Assembly: GCA_945869355.1 (NCBI GenBank)
Contig: CAMBPA010000098.1
Span: 1-5,888, forward strand
Direction: 5' to 3'
Length of the DNA: 5,888 nucleotides
Source of the DNA: Bordetella parapertussis
Lineage (GTDB): Bacteria; Pseudomonadota; Gammaproteobacteria; Burkholderiales; Burkholderiaceae_B
Shown here piece by piece: positions 1-5,674 of this stretch (position 1 is its first letter; every line of letters starts with the position of its first letter). The position numbers were made by a program, and so were the translations under genes. A model generated the notes under the pieces. That model worked only from the letters and a program-made list of their open reading frames with translations. It was not told where the DNA came from and searched no databases.

Positions 1-140
1 CGGAAGGTGGTATCTGGACGGTTGGCATGGTGCAAGGCTTGATCCACGATATTCCGACTTGCGCGCAGTTAGTACAGCGTATTGTGGATGAAGCAGAAGC
101 TATCATTGCGCAGCGTTTAGCCCGTCTTATTAAGGGCTAG
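1..140 (+). CDS. Nitronate monooxygenase / NAD(P)H-dependent flavin oxidoreductase, C-terminal end only
   Basis: Only the last 45 codons are in the window (complete codons start at base 3, TAG at 138-140). The tail contains GGIWTVGMVQGLIHDIP followed by a charged helix (CAQLVQRIVDEAEAIIAQRL). This G-x-V-x-GLIHDIP-x-CAxLV-x-RIV pattern is what I recognise as the C-terminus of the 2-nitropropane dioxygenase/nitronate monooxygenase family. These are FMN-containing TIM-barrel enzymes that oxidise alkyl nitronates or act as flavin oxidoreductases in the cytoplasm. The FMN-binding barrel and catalytic His lie upstream of the window, so substrate class cannot be judged. The hot-dog thioesterase gene follows after 35 bases on the same strand, with no hairpin terminator between them, which suggests one operon. 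The family call rests on this short tail alone and is moderately secure. Confidence 0.75.
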   Translation, partial: EGGIWTVGMVQGLIHDIPTCAQLVQRIVDEAEAIIAQRLARLIKG

Positions 141-175
141 GTCTAGCCATATTCTGTTTTTTTAGGTGTCGAAAA

Positions 176-1120
176 ATGTATCCCCCTTCTATTGACGACC
201 ATGTCATCGTAAAGAAAGCGATGCGGGCCATTGCGTTAAACCGGACGCCTGGCTACAGTTTTTGCGGTAACTTTTTTGACTTTTCGTATGACTCGGCTGA
301 TCAGGATCACTCGATCGTTCATGTAAAGCCAGAAGGGCAAAGCATTGGTAGCAACGGACAAATTCACACGGTTGTTCAGGCAATTCTTGCCGATATGGGC
401 CTGGCAACCTGTCTGCGCTATAACATCGGTGATCGTCATCGAACTGCGACTGTATCGTTGTCGCTCCAATTTACGGGGGTAGAACCTTGTGGAGACCTAG
501 TCGCGACAAGCCACTCACAAGCACACCTCCAAGGTGTGCAAGGTCGCCAAGGTATCAGCCAGACGCGCTTGACCAGTGGCGATGCGCTCGTTGCGATCGG
601 CAGTGCCGCCTTCATGATTATGCCGATGCCGCAAGGGACGATCTTGCCTCCCGTGCCGTGGGTATCTCAGAAGCCTCCGGATAATCCCTCCTTGGACTTG
701 CACAGCCTTAACGAAATAGAACGCTGGATACTTGATCGCGTTCGGAAGTCCGTATTCGATTCTGAACAGTACGGGCAAAATTTTCTTTCGCACTTTTTGA
801 CGCTTGATACGCAGTCTACGACTGATGGTGCGATGTGTGATGTTGAGAACGGCCCGCACATTGGGAATCGCGTGGGACACGTTCAAGGTGGAATTATCTT
901 AGCGATTGGGATGGTGTGTGCAAGCGCTGCACTTGGGGAGGAATGGTTGTTGTCGGGCGTGACCGCAACTTATATCAGTCCTGGTGAAGGTGAGACGGTC
1001 CGGGCTCAGTCTGTGATCGTTCACCAAGGTCGCATGACGGCTGTCGTAAAAACCTCTGTCAAGTCGGGTTCTGGCAAAACAGCTCTTGAAGTGCTGTCGA
1101 CACACGCACGACGCGCTTAG
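176..1120 (+). CDS. Tandem hot-dog fold thioesterase (PaaI/4HBT-like), 314 aa
   Basis: The protein has two consecutive hot-dog domains, roughly residues 30-155 and 205-312. In the first, NGQIHTVVQAILADMGLA (residues 60-77) matches the PaaI-type helix motif, with H64 and the L-A-D acidic residue D73 at the position of the family's catalytic Asp. In the second, GNRVGHVQGGIILAIG (230-245) matches the same helix start but has Q237 before the GG pair and no Asp in the LAIG stretch. Such proteins hydrolyse acyl-CoA thioesters in the cytoplasm; the substrate cannot be read from the sequence. No signal peptide or membrane segment is seen. The ATG at 176 has AGGTG 8 bases upstream (164-168) and is the first usable start after the preceding gene, 35 bases away. 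Its stop overlaps that of the convergent acyltransferase gene. The fold assignment is fairly safe; the exact function is open. Confidence 0.75.
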   Translation: MYPPSIDDHVIVKKAMRAIALNRTPGYSFCGNFFDFSYDSADQDHSIVHVKPEGQSIGSNGQIHTVVQAILADMGLATCLRYNIGDRHRTATVSLSLQFTGVEPCGDLVATSHSQAHLQGVQGRQGISQTRLTSGDALVAIGSAAFMIMPMPQGTILPPVPWVSQKPPDNPSLDLHSLNEIERWILDRVRKSVFDSEQYGQNFLSHFLTLDTQSTTDGAMCDVENGPHIGNRVGHVQGGIILAIGMVCASAALGEEWLLSGVTATYISPGEGETVRAQSVIVHQGRMTAVVKTSVKSGSGKTALEVLSTHARRA

Positions 1121-2085
1121 TTGTTACCGTTAGCCTTCACTGCTTTGATTTTAGGCTGACGGTAACGGTTATATCCCCAGAGGTATTGATCTGGCATTTT
1201 GCGAATCATCGCCTCCATCTCTCGGTTGATGATGGTTGCAGCGGCTTCGGGCTCATTGGGTAGCGGTGCATCAAGACGCTTGTAATGCAAGGTATAGCCT
1301 TTCCCAACCGCTTTTCTTTCAGCCGCTAAGACAAATATCGTTGCACCGGAGAGGTGTTGTAAGCGTTGCACTAAAGTCATCGTGTACGCAGGCTTGCCAA
1401 AAAAGGGAGCCCAAACGCCCTCGCCATCCGGGGGGACTTGATCGGGCAAGATGCCGATGATTCGTCCACGCAGAAGGGTCTTCACGAGCGTGCGTACCCC
1501 GCTTTGATTTGCGGGCGCCATCGTAAGTTGCCGGCGCGAGCGCATCTTGATGATCCAGTCCGAGAGCCAAACCATGCGCGGTGGTCGAAACAGGACGGTT
1601 GCGGGGTAACGCGCACCAAAGATAGGGCCTAGCAGTTCAAAACACCCAACATGGGGCGACAGCAAAATGACCCCTTTCTCTTGACTCAGGGCTTCATCGA
1701 ACTGCTGCCAGTTGTCGCACTGCAGCGTGGCATCCAGTGCAGACTCATCGCGTCTAGTCCACCAAAAGGTCATCTCAAACATTAATTGACCGACACCCAT
1801 CATTGCTGCACGCAGCATGCGGGGATCTGCTTCTGGAAAAGCATGCTGAAGATTTTTCTTTGCGGACTCTTTGTAGCTTCCGGGCAAGCACCAAGCTAGC
1901 CAGCCAAAAAATCGACCAAGTCTTTGGAGTACCGGCAATGGAAGCGCGCCAATTAACTTAAAAATCAACGTAACGATTGGCGGACCGATTCTTTCAAGCA
2001 TGTTGTTGAAAACAGAAGGTTGAAAATAACAAATAGGGCCTTGTTGGTCTAAATCTCGACGGTTCAGCACCGCAGCCCCCATCAT
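1117..2085 (-). CDS. LpxL/LpxM (HtrB)-family lysophospholipid / lipid A acyltransferase
   Basis: The family moves an acyl chain from acyl-ACP (or CoA) to lipid A precursors or related lipids on the inner face of the inner membrane. Seen here are the H-x4-E catalytic motif in SPHVGCFELLG (H145, E150 counted from the 2085 start), the block GILPDQVPPDGEGVWAPFFG (211-230) that is typical of the family, and the C-terminal DQYLWGYNRYR (299-309), corresponding to the usual EQYLWxHxRFK. A hydrophobic N-terminal stretch around residues 35-68 fits membrane association. The start is uncertain. ATGs at 2085 and 2082 are preceded by TAAGG (2090-2094). The ATG at 2001 (MLERIGPP) has no visible Shine-Dalgarno sequence but would give 294 residues, closer to the family norm and to its usual N-terminus. 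The gene is divergent from the DSD1-like gene and convergent with the thioesterase. I cannot tell which acyltransferase branch it is, so no symbol is given. Confidence 0.85.
   Translation of the reverse strand: MMGAAVLNRRDLDQQGPICYFQPSVFNNMLERIGPPIVTLIFKLIGALPLPVLQRLGRFFGWLAWCLPGSYKESAKKNLQHAFPEADPRMLRAAMMGVGQLMFEMTFWWTRRDESALDATLQCDNWQQFDEALSQEKGVILLSPHVGCFELLGPIFGARYPATVLFRPPRMVWLSDWIIKMRSRRQLTMAPANQSGVRTLVKTLLRGRIIGILPDQVPPDGEGVWAPFFGKPAYTMTLVQRLQHLSGATIFVLAAERKAVGKGYTLHYKRLDAPLPNEPEAAATIINREMEAMIRKMPDQYLWGYNRYRQPKIKAVKANGNN
1121..1168 (+). terminator. Inverted repeat at convergent gene ends, candidate terminator
   Basis: Arms 1123-1136 and 1153-1166 (GTTACCGTTAGCCT and AGGCTGACGGTAAC) pair over 14 bp with one T-G wobble and a 16-base loop. 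Two more wobble pairs can form at the base (1121-1122 with 1167-1168). The stem starts directly after the thioesterase stop at 1118-1120 and is followed by TTATAT, a poor T-tract, so it could end or stabilise the + strand transcript. It lies wholly inside the last codons of the - strand acyltransferase gene, encoding its RQPKIKAVKANGNN end. The structure is clear; its role as a terminator is inferred. Confidence 0.45.
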
Positions 2086-2141
2086 AATGCCTTAGCGATA
2101 AAATAGTACGATTCGCCGCCTTAACTTACCTTGGATGCACA
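2086..2141. promoter_or_regulatory. Divergent spacer with back-to-back -10-like elements
   Basis: This 56-base spacer separates the divergent acyltransferase and DSD1-like genes. It holds an AT-rich core. On the + strand it reads TAAAAT (2099-2104, five of six matches to the sigma-70 -10 box), about 38 bases before the ATG at 2142. On the - strand it reads TACTAT (2103-2108, four of six), just upstream of TAAGG and the tandem ATGs. No convincing -35 box sits at the right distance for either. Promoter activity here follows mainly from the gene layout and is uncertain. Confidence 0.3.
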
Positions 2142-3272
2142 ATGAAACTGACTGACCTGATCACTCCTGTCGCATTGATCGATGTCGCCCGCATGACACA
2201 AAATATAAATCGTATGCAGGCACAAACTAATCGTCTTGGCGTAGCGTTTCGCCCGCATGTCAAGACGTCGAAGTGTGTCGAGGTCACGCACGCACAGGTG
2301 CAGGCGGGCGCCAAAGGAATCACGGTTTCAACGCTTAAAGAGGCGGAGCAGTTCTTTGACTCAGGTATTCGCGATATTCTGTATGCGGTCGGTATTGCAG
2401 CGAACAAGTTGCCGCCAGCAGCTGCGCTGCAGGCGAAAGGTTGTGATTTAAAAATTCTGACTGACAGTGTGGCGAGTGCACAGGCAATTGCCAACTTTGC
2501 CCAAACTCGCGGCATCATCTTTAAAGTGTTGATTGAAATCGATACAGATGACCATCGCTCCGGTATCAAGCCTGACGCGGCCAGTTTGTTAGATGTTGCC
2601 AAGGTTCTTGCCGATGCAGGGATGGTGATACAAGGCGTCATGACCCATGCAGGATCGAGTTATGACCTCAATACGCCTGAAGCCTTAGTCCAAATGGCGG
2701 AGCAAGAGCGTTTCGGTTGCGTGCATGCTGCCCAGCGTCTGCGCGCAGCGGGGTTCTCCTGCCCAGTTGTGAGCGTAGGATCGACGCCGACGGCTTTGGC
2801 TGCGACCGGCCTAGACGGCGTGACTGAAGTGAGGGCGGGTGTGTATGTATTTTTTGACCTTGTCATGCGCAACGTCGGCGTTTGTCAGCTCGATGACATT
2901 GCGTTAAGTGTGCTCACAACGGTGATTGGTCATCAAGAAGAAAAGGGATGGGCGATTATTGATGCGGGATGGATGGCCATGAGCCGAGACCGGGGAACGC
3001 AAAAGCAAGTTACAGATTATGGCTATGGTCAGGTCTGTGAGGCAGCCGGAAATGTTATTCCTGGCTACGTTATTTCTGGAGCAAATCAAGAGCACGGCAT
3101 TATCTCGCGTGTGGGTAGTCCTGACTTAGACATCGTCAAGCGTTTTCCAGTTGGCTCGCAGCTTCGCATTCTGCCTAATCATGCTTGTGCGACAGGCGCA
3201 CAGTTTCCTGAATACCAAGCGGTGGATAGGCAAGGAGACGTCACGACTTGGAGCCGCTTTTACGGTTGGTAA
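2142..3272 (+). CDS. DSD1/D-threonine aldolase-family PLP enzyme (fold type III), 376 aa
   Basis: This is an alanine-racemase-fold PLP enzyme that acts on D-hydroxy amino acids: D-serine to pyruvate and ammonia (DSD1 type), or D-threonine to glycine and acetaldehyde (aldolase type). The N-terminal barrel carries RPHVKTSK (37-44), with K41 the likely PLP Schiff-base lysine. SVGSTPT (211-217) fits the PLP phosphate loop, RAGVYVFFD is at 231-239, DAGWMAMSRDRG at 274-285 and NQEHG at 315-319. PNHACAT (345-351) supplies the metal pair H347 and C349. The His-x-Cys pair resembles the zinc site of D-serine dehydratases, whereas D-threonine aldolases that I recall have His-x-Asp; this leans towards D-serine dehydratase or a related activity but does not prove it. 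The length is normal for the family. The ATG at 2142 has only a weak GGA (2133-2135) six bases upstream. The protein is cytoplasmic, with no signal peptide. It appears monocistronic: the pilin operon begins 92 bases later behind its own leader. Confidence 0.88.
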   Translation: MKLTDLITPVALIDVARMTQNINRMQAQTNRLGVAFRPHVKTSKCVEVTHAQVQAGAKGITVSTLKEAEQFFDSGIRDILYAVGIAANKLPPAAALQAKGCDLKILTDSVASAQAIANFAQTRGIIFKVLIEIDTDDHRSGIKPDAASLLDVAKVLADAGMVIQGVMTHAGSSYDLNTPEALVQMAEQERFGCVHAAQRLRAAGFSCPVVSVGSTPTALAATGLDGVTEVRAGVYVFFDLVMRNVGVCQLDDIALSVLTTVIGHQEEKGWAIIDAGWMAMSRDRGTQKQVTDYGYGQVCEAAGNVIPGYVISGANQEHGIISRVGSPDLDIVKRFPVGSQLRILPNHACATGAQFPEYQAVDRQGDVTTWSRFYGW

Positions 3273-3329
3273 TTTTGATCAAAGTAGCCATGCGGTACTT
3301 TGCGTATTGAGCCGTAACGTCTGTTGATT

Positions 3330-3367
3330 CACACTCGCCACTCCTTTAGTTTAGTGGTGGAGTTGTG
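3330..3367 (+). promoter_or_regulatory. Hairpin covering the ribosome binding site of the prepilin gene
   Basis: The leader folds into a stem of 13 pairs: 3330-3332 with 3365-3367, 3333-3336 with 3360-3363, and 3337-3342 with 3353-3358, with single-base bulges at T3364 and G3359 and a 10-base loop. An alternative register pairs ACTCC (3340-3344) with GGAGT (3359-3363). Both bury the Shine-Dalgarno GGAG (3359-3362) that lies 5 bases before the ATG at 3368. No T-tract follows, so it does not look like a terminator for the upstream gene. Control of pilin translation is inferred, not shown. Confidence 0.45.
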
Positions 3368-3667
3368 ATGAGTTCAATATTTCAGTCTAGTACATGCCAG
3401 ACCTCTAACCGATGCTCTCAGCGCGGCCAGGGTATGACCGAGTACATCATCGTTGTCGCCCTAGTTGCTGTCGCGGCGATCGCAACGTATCAATACTTCG
3501 GCCAAGTGCTGCGTGCTCAAACAGCCGCGATTGCGAAGGAGCTCGCAGGCGAGGACGGCACGCAAGAGACCCGAGTCGCTAAATCAGCCGCACAGGCTGC
3601 TAAGGCTGAGACGAAACGAAAATCCCTGAACGATTTCACGGGAAACGCTGACAAGAGCAGTCGATAG
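3368..3667 (+). CDS. Flp-like prepilin (type IVb/Tad pilin-like subunit), 99 aa
   Basis: This is a small prepilin: a 20-residue basic leader without a hydrophobic core, then the site RG/QGMTEY. Cleavage after G20 puts Glu at +5 and Tyr at +6, the hallmark of Flp-type pilins, followed by a hydrophobic helix (IIVVALVAVAAIATYQYF, 27-44). The mature subunit would be 79 residues, inserted in the inner membrane and then assembled into a fibre. The C-terminal half is a hydrophilic, Ala/Lys/Glu-rich tail (about 45-99) with no cysteines after cleavage; the two leader cysteines (C10, C16) are removed. A GTG at 3365 is also in frame, but ATG 3368 has GGAG at a proper 5-base distance and is preferred. 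The gene sits 48 bases before the TadG-like gene on the same strand, so it is probably the first gene of that operon. The prepilin nature is clear; whether it is the major subunit is not. Confidence 0.8.
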   Translation: MSSIFQSSTCQTSNRCSQRGQGMTEYIIVVALVAVAAIATYQYFGQVLRAQTAAIAKELAGEDGTQETRVAKSAAQAAKAETKRKSLNDFTGNADKSSR

Positions 3668-3668
3668 C

Positions 3669-3708
3669 CTTGCAATTGATCATGCAAATCGATCTTGCGG
3701 ACTGATCA
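3669..3708 (+). repeat. Imperfect direct repeat CTTGC-N4/5-TGATCA in the pilin-TadG spacer
   Basis: CTTGCAATTGATCA (3669-3682) and CTTGCGGACTGATCA (3694-3708) share CTTGC and TGATCA with a 4- or 5-base gap, and the copies start 25 bases apart. The first copy also overlaps a small inverted repeat, TTGCA-N8-TGCAA (3671-3688). Such a pair in a 48-base spacer may be a protein-binding or RNA-processing site, or chance. No function is known to me. Confidence 0.3.
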
Positions 3709-3715
3709 CAAGCCT

Positions 3716-5098
3716 ATGCGCGCGATGGCACCCGCACGACGTTCACGACTCAACAGCGCAAGTGCGCAATCCGGGCAGGCGCTTCTGCTCGGCATTGGGC
3801 TCTTAGCGCTTTGTGTCAGTGCGTGGCTGTTGATGCTTAAGGTCGGAAATTGGGTACATAACAAGTCATCCCTGCATCGTGCGACCGATGCGGCCGCCTA
3901 TAGTGCCGCCCTCATTTACGCGCGCAATCTTAATCTGCATGCTTATTTGAATCGAACCCAACTCGCGCATCAGGTCGCGCAACTGCATCTCTTCTCAATG
4001 GCCGCCGCGGAGCGTTTTCGTTCGAGACTTGCAAGACAAGCCACAATCCGCAACCCGCCGGCATCTTTGCTGAGCTTTCGTTTTGGCACACATCACGGCA
4101 GCGCATATTTGTCTTCTCGGATTGGTGGGCTGAGCGACACACTTCTGCGCAACGCGCTGAGCAGTGCATTCGAACAACACGAACAACTTATACATACGGT
4201 GCTTAATCAGGTTCGCGAGTCGAGAATAGATACCTCGTCCGAGATCAATCAGATATTGAAAACTACACTGGTGAGGAACCTTGGCCGCAGCGGCTCTGCG
4301 GACCGCGGTACTTCGCTAGATGCCTTGGGCGTTCAGGTTCGGATCCTGCACGACGATACGCATCGCTTCATTATTAATCGTCCAACCACCGATGACGAGT
4401 GGTTTGGAATGTTACAAAACGCACGAGCGCGGTATCGATATCTCGACGATAGGCGGTCCGTTGCAAGAAGCTTTAATGGCGTCAACCTCAGATGTCCCTG
4501 GAGGCAGCATCAATTAAGGCGTCGTGGGACGTTGTCGCTCGCACGCGATGGAGTCTGGCGCAGTGATGAGAATCAATCGTTCCATAATGTCCGCTTTAAT
4601 CGGGTCATTGGGTGCTACTACCGAGAGTACCCCATGGGCTGGGCGACGATTGGAACGCGCTCTAATGGATCCGACGTACAAGGTTCGCTTGATGAGCCGA
4701 TGCAAACATTCCAAGGAAAGCCGTTTTGGAAGTGGGCGGGAGAACGTGCATGGTCCGGTTGGAATATATTTGGTGGAACGCGCAATCCGTTAGCCGAACG
4801 ATGGGCAAATCAAGCGCCTGTGGTGTGGCGTGTTCGCCAACCAGCGCGATACACGCGACTAAGCCTCGCTGCACACGGTACCTCGGCTCAGCTTGTGATA
4901 CAGGTTGTGCAGCGCTGGCTTGACTATCCGAGTCTGAGTTCAACCTCTGCTGCAGAGACTTACTTCTTGGATCCTTCAGCGGGCAAGAATCGACGAGCGG
5001 AGGCAGCCAGCCTCTTTAAACCCTTTTGGCTTGCGCGTCTGGTTCGGGTCCCGGAGCTACGCGTACTTCAATCTCACCCCGTTCGAGGCAGCCAATGA
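3716..5098 (+). CDS. TadG-like pilus assembly protein, single N-terminal membrane anchor, ~460 aa
   Basis: A basic N-terminus ends in QSGQALLLGIG and continues as a hydrophobic segment (about residues 22-43 from ATG 3716), followed by the TadG-type block HRATDAAAYSAALIYARN (54-71). The rest, about 390 residues, should lie in the periplasm. It is rich in Arg, Trp and Tyr and ends with AETYFLDPSAGKNRRAEAASLFKPFWLARL, which resembles the C-terminal ETYF...R...LFxPYWxARL pattern that I recall from TadG-related proteins of beta-proteobacteria. Only two cysteines are exported (C260, C300), so one disulfide is possible. The SGQALLL region looks like its neighbours' prepilin sites but lacks Glu at +5, so processing by the prepilin peptidase is doubtful. 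The start is uncertain: TTG 3695, ATG 3716 and ATG 3725 are in frame and none has a clear Shine-Dalgarno sequence. The frame is open throughout with no sign of a break. TadG proteins are minor pilus or anchoring components whose role is poorly defined. Confidence 0.7.
   Translation: MRAMAPARRSRLNSASAQSGQALLLGIGLLALCVSAWLLMLKVGNWVHNKSSLHRATDAAAYSAALIYARNLNLHAYLNRTQLAHQVAQLHLFSMAAAERFRSRLARQATIRNPPASLLSFRFGTHHGSAYLSSRIGGLSDTLLRNALSSAFEQHEQLIHTVLNQVRESRIDTSSEINQILKTTLVRNLGRSGSADRGTSLDALGVQVRILHDDTHRFIINRPTTDDEWFGMLQNARARYRYLDDRRSVARSFNGVNLRCPWRQHQLRRRGTLSLARDGVWRSDENQSFHNVRFNRVIGCYYREYPMGWATIGTRSNGSDVQGSLDEPMQTFQGKPFWKWAGERAWSGWNIFGGTRNPLAERWANQAPVVWRVRQPARYTRLSLAAHGTSAQLVIQVVQRWLDYPSLSSTSAAETYFLDPSAGKNRRAEAASLFKPFWLARLVRVPELRVLQSHPVRGSQ
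5085..5098 (+). promoter_or_regulatory. Ribosome binding site and ATGA stop-start overlap deciding the TadE-like start
   Basis: GAGG at 5085-5088 lies 6 bases before ATG 5095-5097, which overlaps the TadG-like stop TGA at 5096-5098. This fixes the start at 5095 in preference to an in-frame ATG at 5026, and indicates translational coupling of the two genes. Confidence 0.75.
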
Positions 5099-5670
5099 CG
5101 CCTCGTAACAACGTTCAGGCGGGGCAAGGTTTCGTTGAGTCCCTGCTGTTGCTGGGTGCGCTTGTTGCTCTATTGTTTGGTCTTCACTTTACGGCAACGC
5201 TGCGTCAGTTGACGCTGGTCGCTCTTCAGGAAAGTACACTCGCTGTCTTCATCGGTCGAACCGATGCAAGGGTTGCTGAAAGTCCAATTGCAGGCCCACA
5301 TCATCAGCTTGATAGGGAAAACGAGCTATTGGGGTCTAGTTCAGGAAAGTTTCTCCGAGCAACTGATACCCAACGCCTGCCGGCCACCTCCGTTAGTCAG
5401 TTTCATCTTGCCCCAAAGATCATTACAACAGTGCAGCGGCATAGCTACTTGTACACAGGTGACGGGAGATCACGGTCAAGCCAGTCGATACATGTGAATA
5501 TCGGCAATTCAAATACCTTTTGGCAGCGCTCCGCACAGCAAAGTCGGCGTCTGGCAGCGCAGGTGATCACACGCACTCAGTATATCGATGCGGTTTGGCG
5601 GCGCCCAAGACCACAGCTCGACTGGCTCAGTGCTTGGGGAGATTTGGCTCCACGAAACTCGGTGCGATGA
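5095..5670 (+). CDS. TadE-like pseudopilin, 191 aa
   Basis: The N-terminus MTPRNNVQAG/QGFVESLLLLG gives a short leader, cleavage after G10, Glu at +5 of the mature protein, and a hydrophobic helix (about residues 14-34). This is the TadE/TadF-type pseudopilin architecture, in which minor pilin-like proteins are processed by the same prepilin peptidase as Flp and help start or stabilise pilus assembly. The remaining roughly 155 residues would be periplasmic; they are rich in Gln, Ser and Arg and contain no cysteine. The C-terminus has several aromatic residues (AVWRRP, LDWLSAW). The ATGA overlap with the TadG-like gene and the GAGG site upstream support the start and coupled translation. The next gene begins 4 bases after its stop. 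The class is inferred from the leader and neighbours; the rest of the sequence is not one I recognise. Confidence 0.68.
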   Translation: MTPRNNVQAGQGFVESLLLLGALVALLFGLHFTATLRQLTLVALQESTLAVFIGRTDARVAESPIAGPHHQLDRENELLGSSSGKFLRATDTQRLPATSVSQFHLAPKIITTVQRHSYLYTGDGRSRSSQSIHVNIGNSNTFWQRSAQQSRRLAAQVITRTQYIDAVWRRPRPQLDWLSAWGDLAPRNSVR

Positions 5671-5674
5671 AAAA

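Noticed and set aside
515..886. 123-codon open frame antisense to the thioesterase gene
   Set aside because: It shows no recognisable domain or ribosome binding site, and it lies opposite a gene with clear domain motifs. It is a shadow of that coding sequence.
2126..2641. 171-codon open frame antisense to the DSD1-like gene, rich in Cys, Ser and Thr
   Set aside because: Its composition is typical of the reverse of a GC-biased gene, and the opposite strand encodes well-conserved PLP enzyme motifs.
3275..3301. Possible sigma-70 promoter for the pilin operon (TTGATC, 15-base gap, TACTTT)
   Set aside because: The spacer is too short and the -10 box matches at only three of six positions. A promoter in 3273-3329 is likely from layout, but this pair is not convincing.
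3682..3705. Seven-codon leader frame (MQIDLAD) overlapping the TadG-like start region
   Set aside because: It has no ribosome binding site and no attenuator-like codon pattern. Frames this short arise by chance.
4320..4943. Alternative frames within the middle of the TadG-like gene, considered as evidence for a frameshift
   Set aside because: The main frame is uninterrupted from the N-terminal anchor to the recognisable ETYF...LFKPFWLARL end, so no frameshift is needed.
5026..5094. Longer TadE-like protein starting at ATG 5026
   Set aside because: It would put 23 extra residues before the prepilin leader and overlap the TadG-like gene by 73 bases. ATG 5095 has both a GAGG site and an ATGA overlap.
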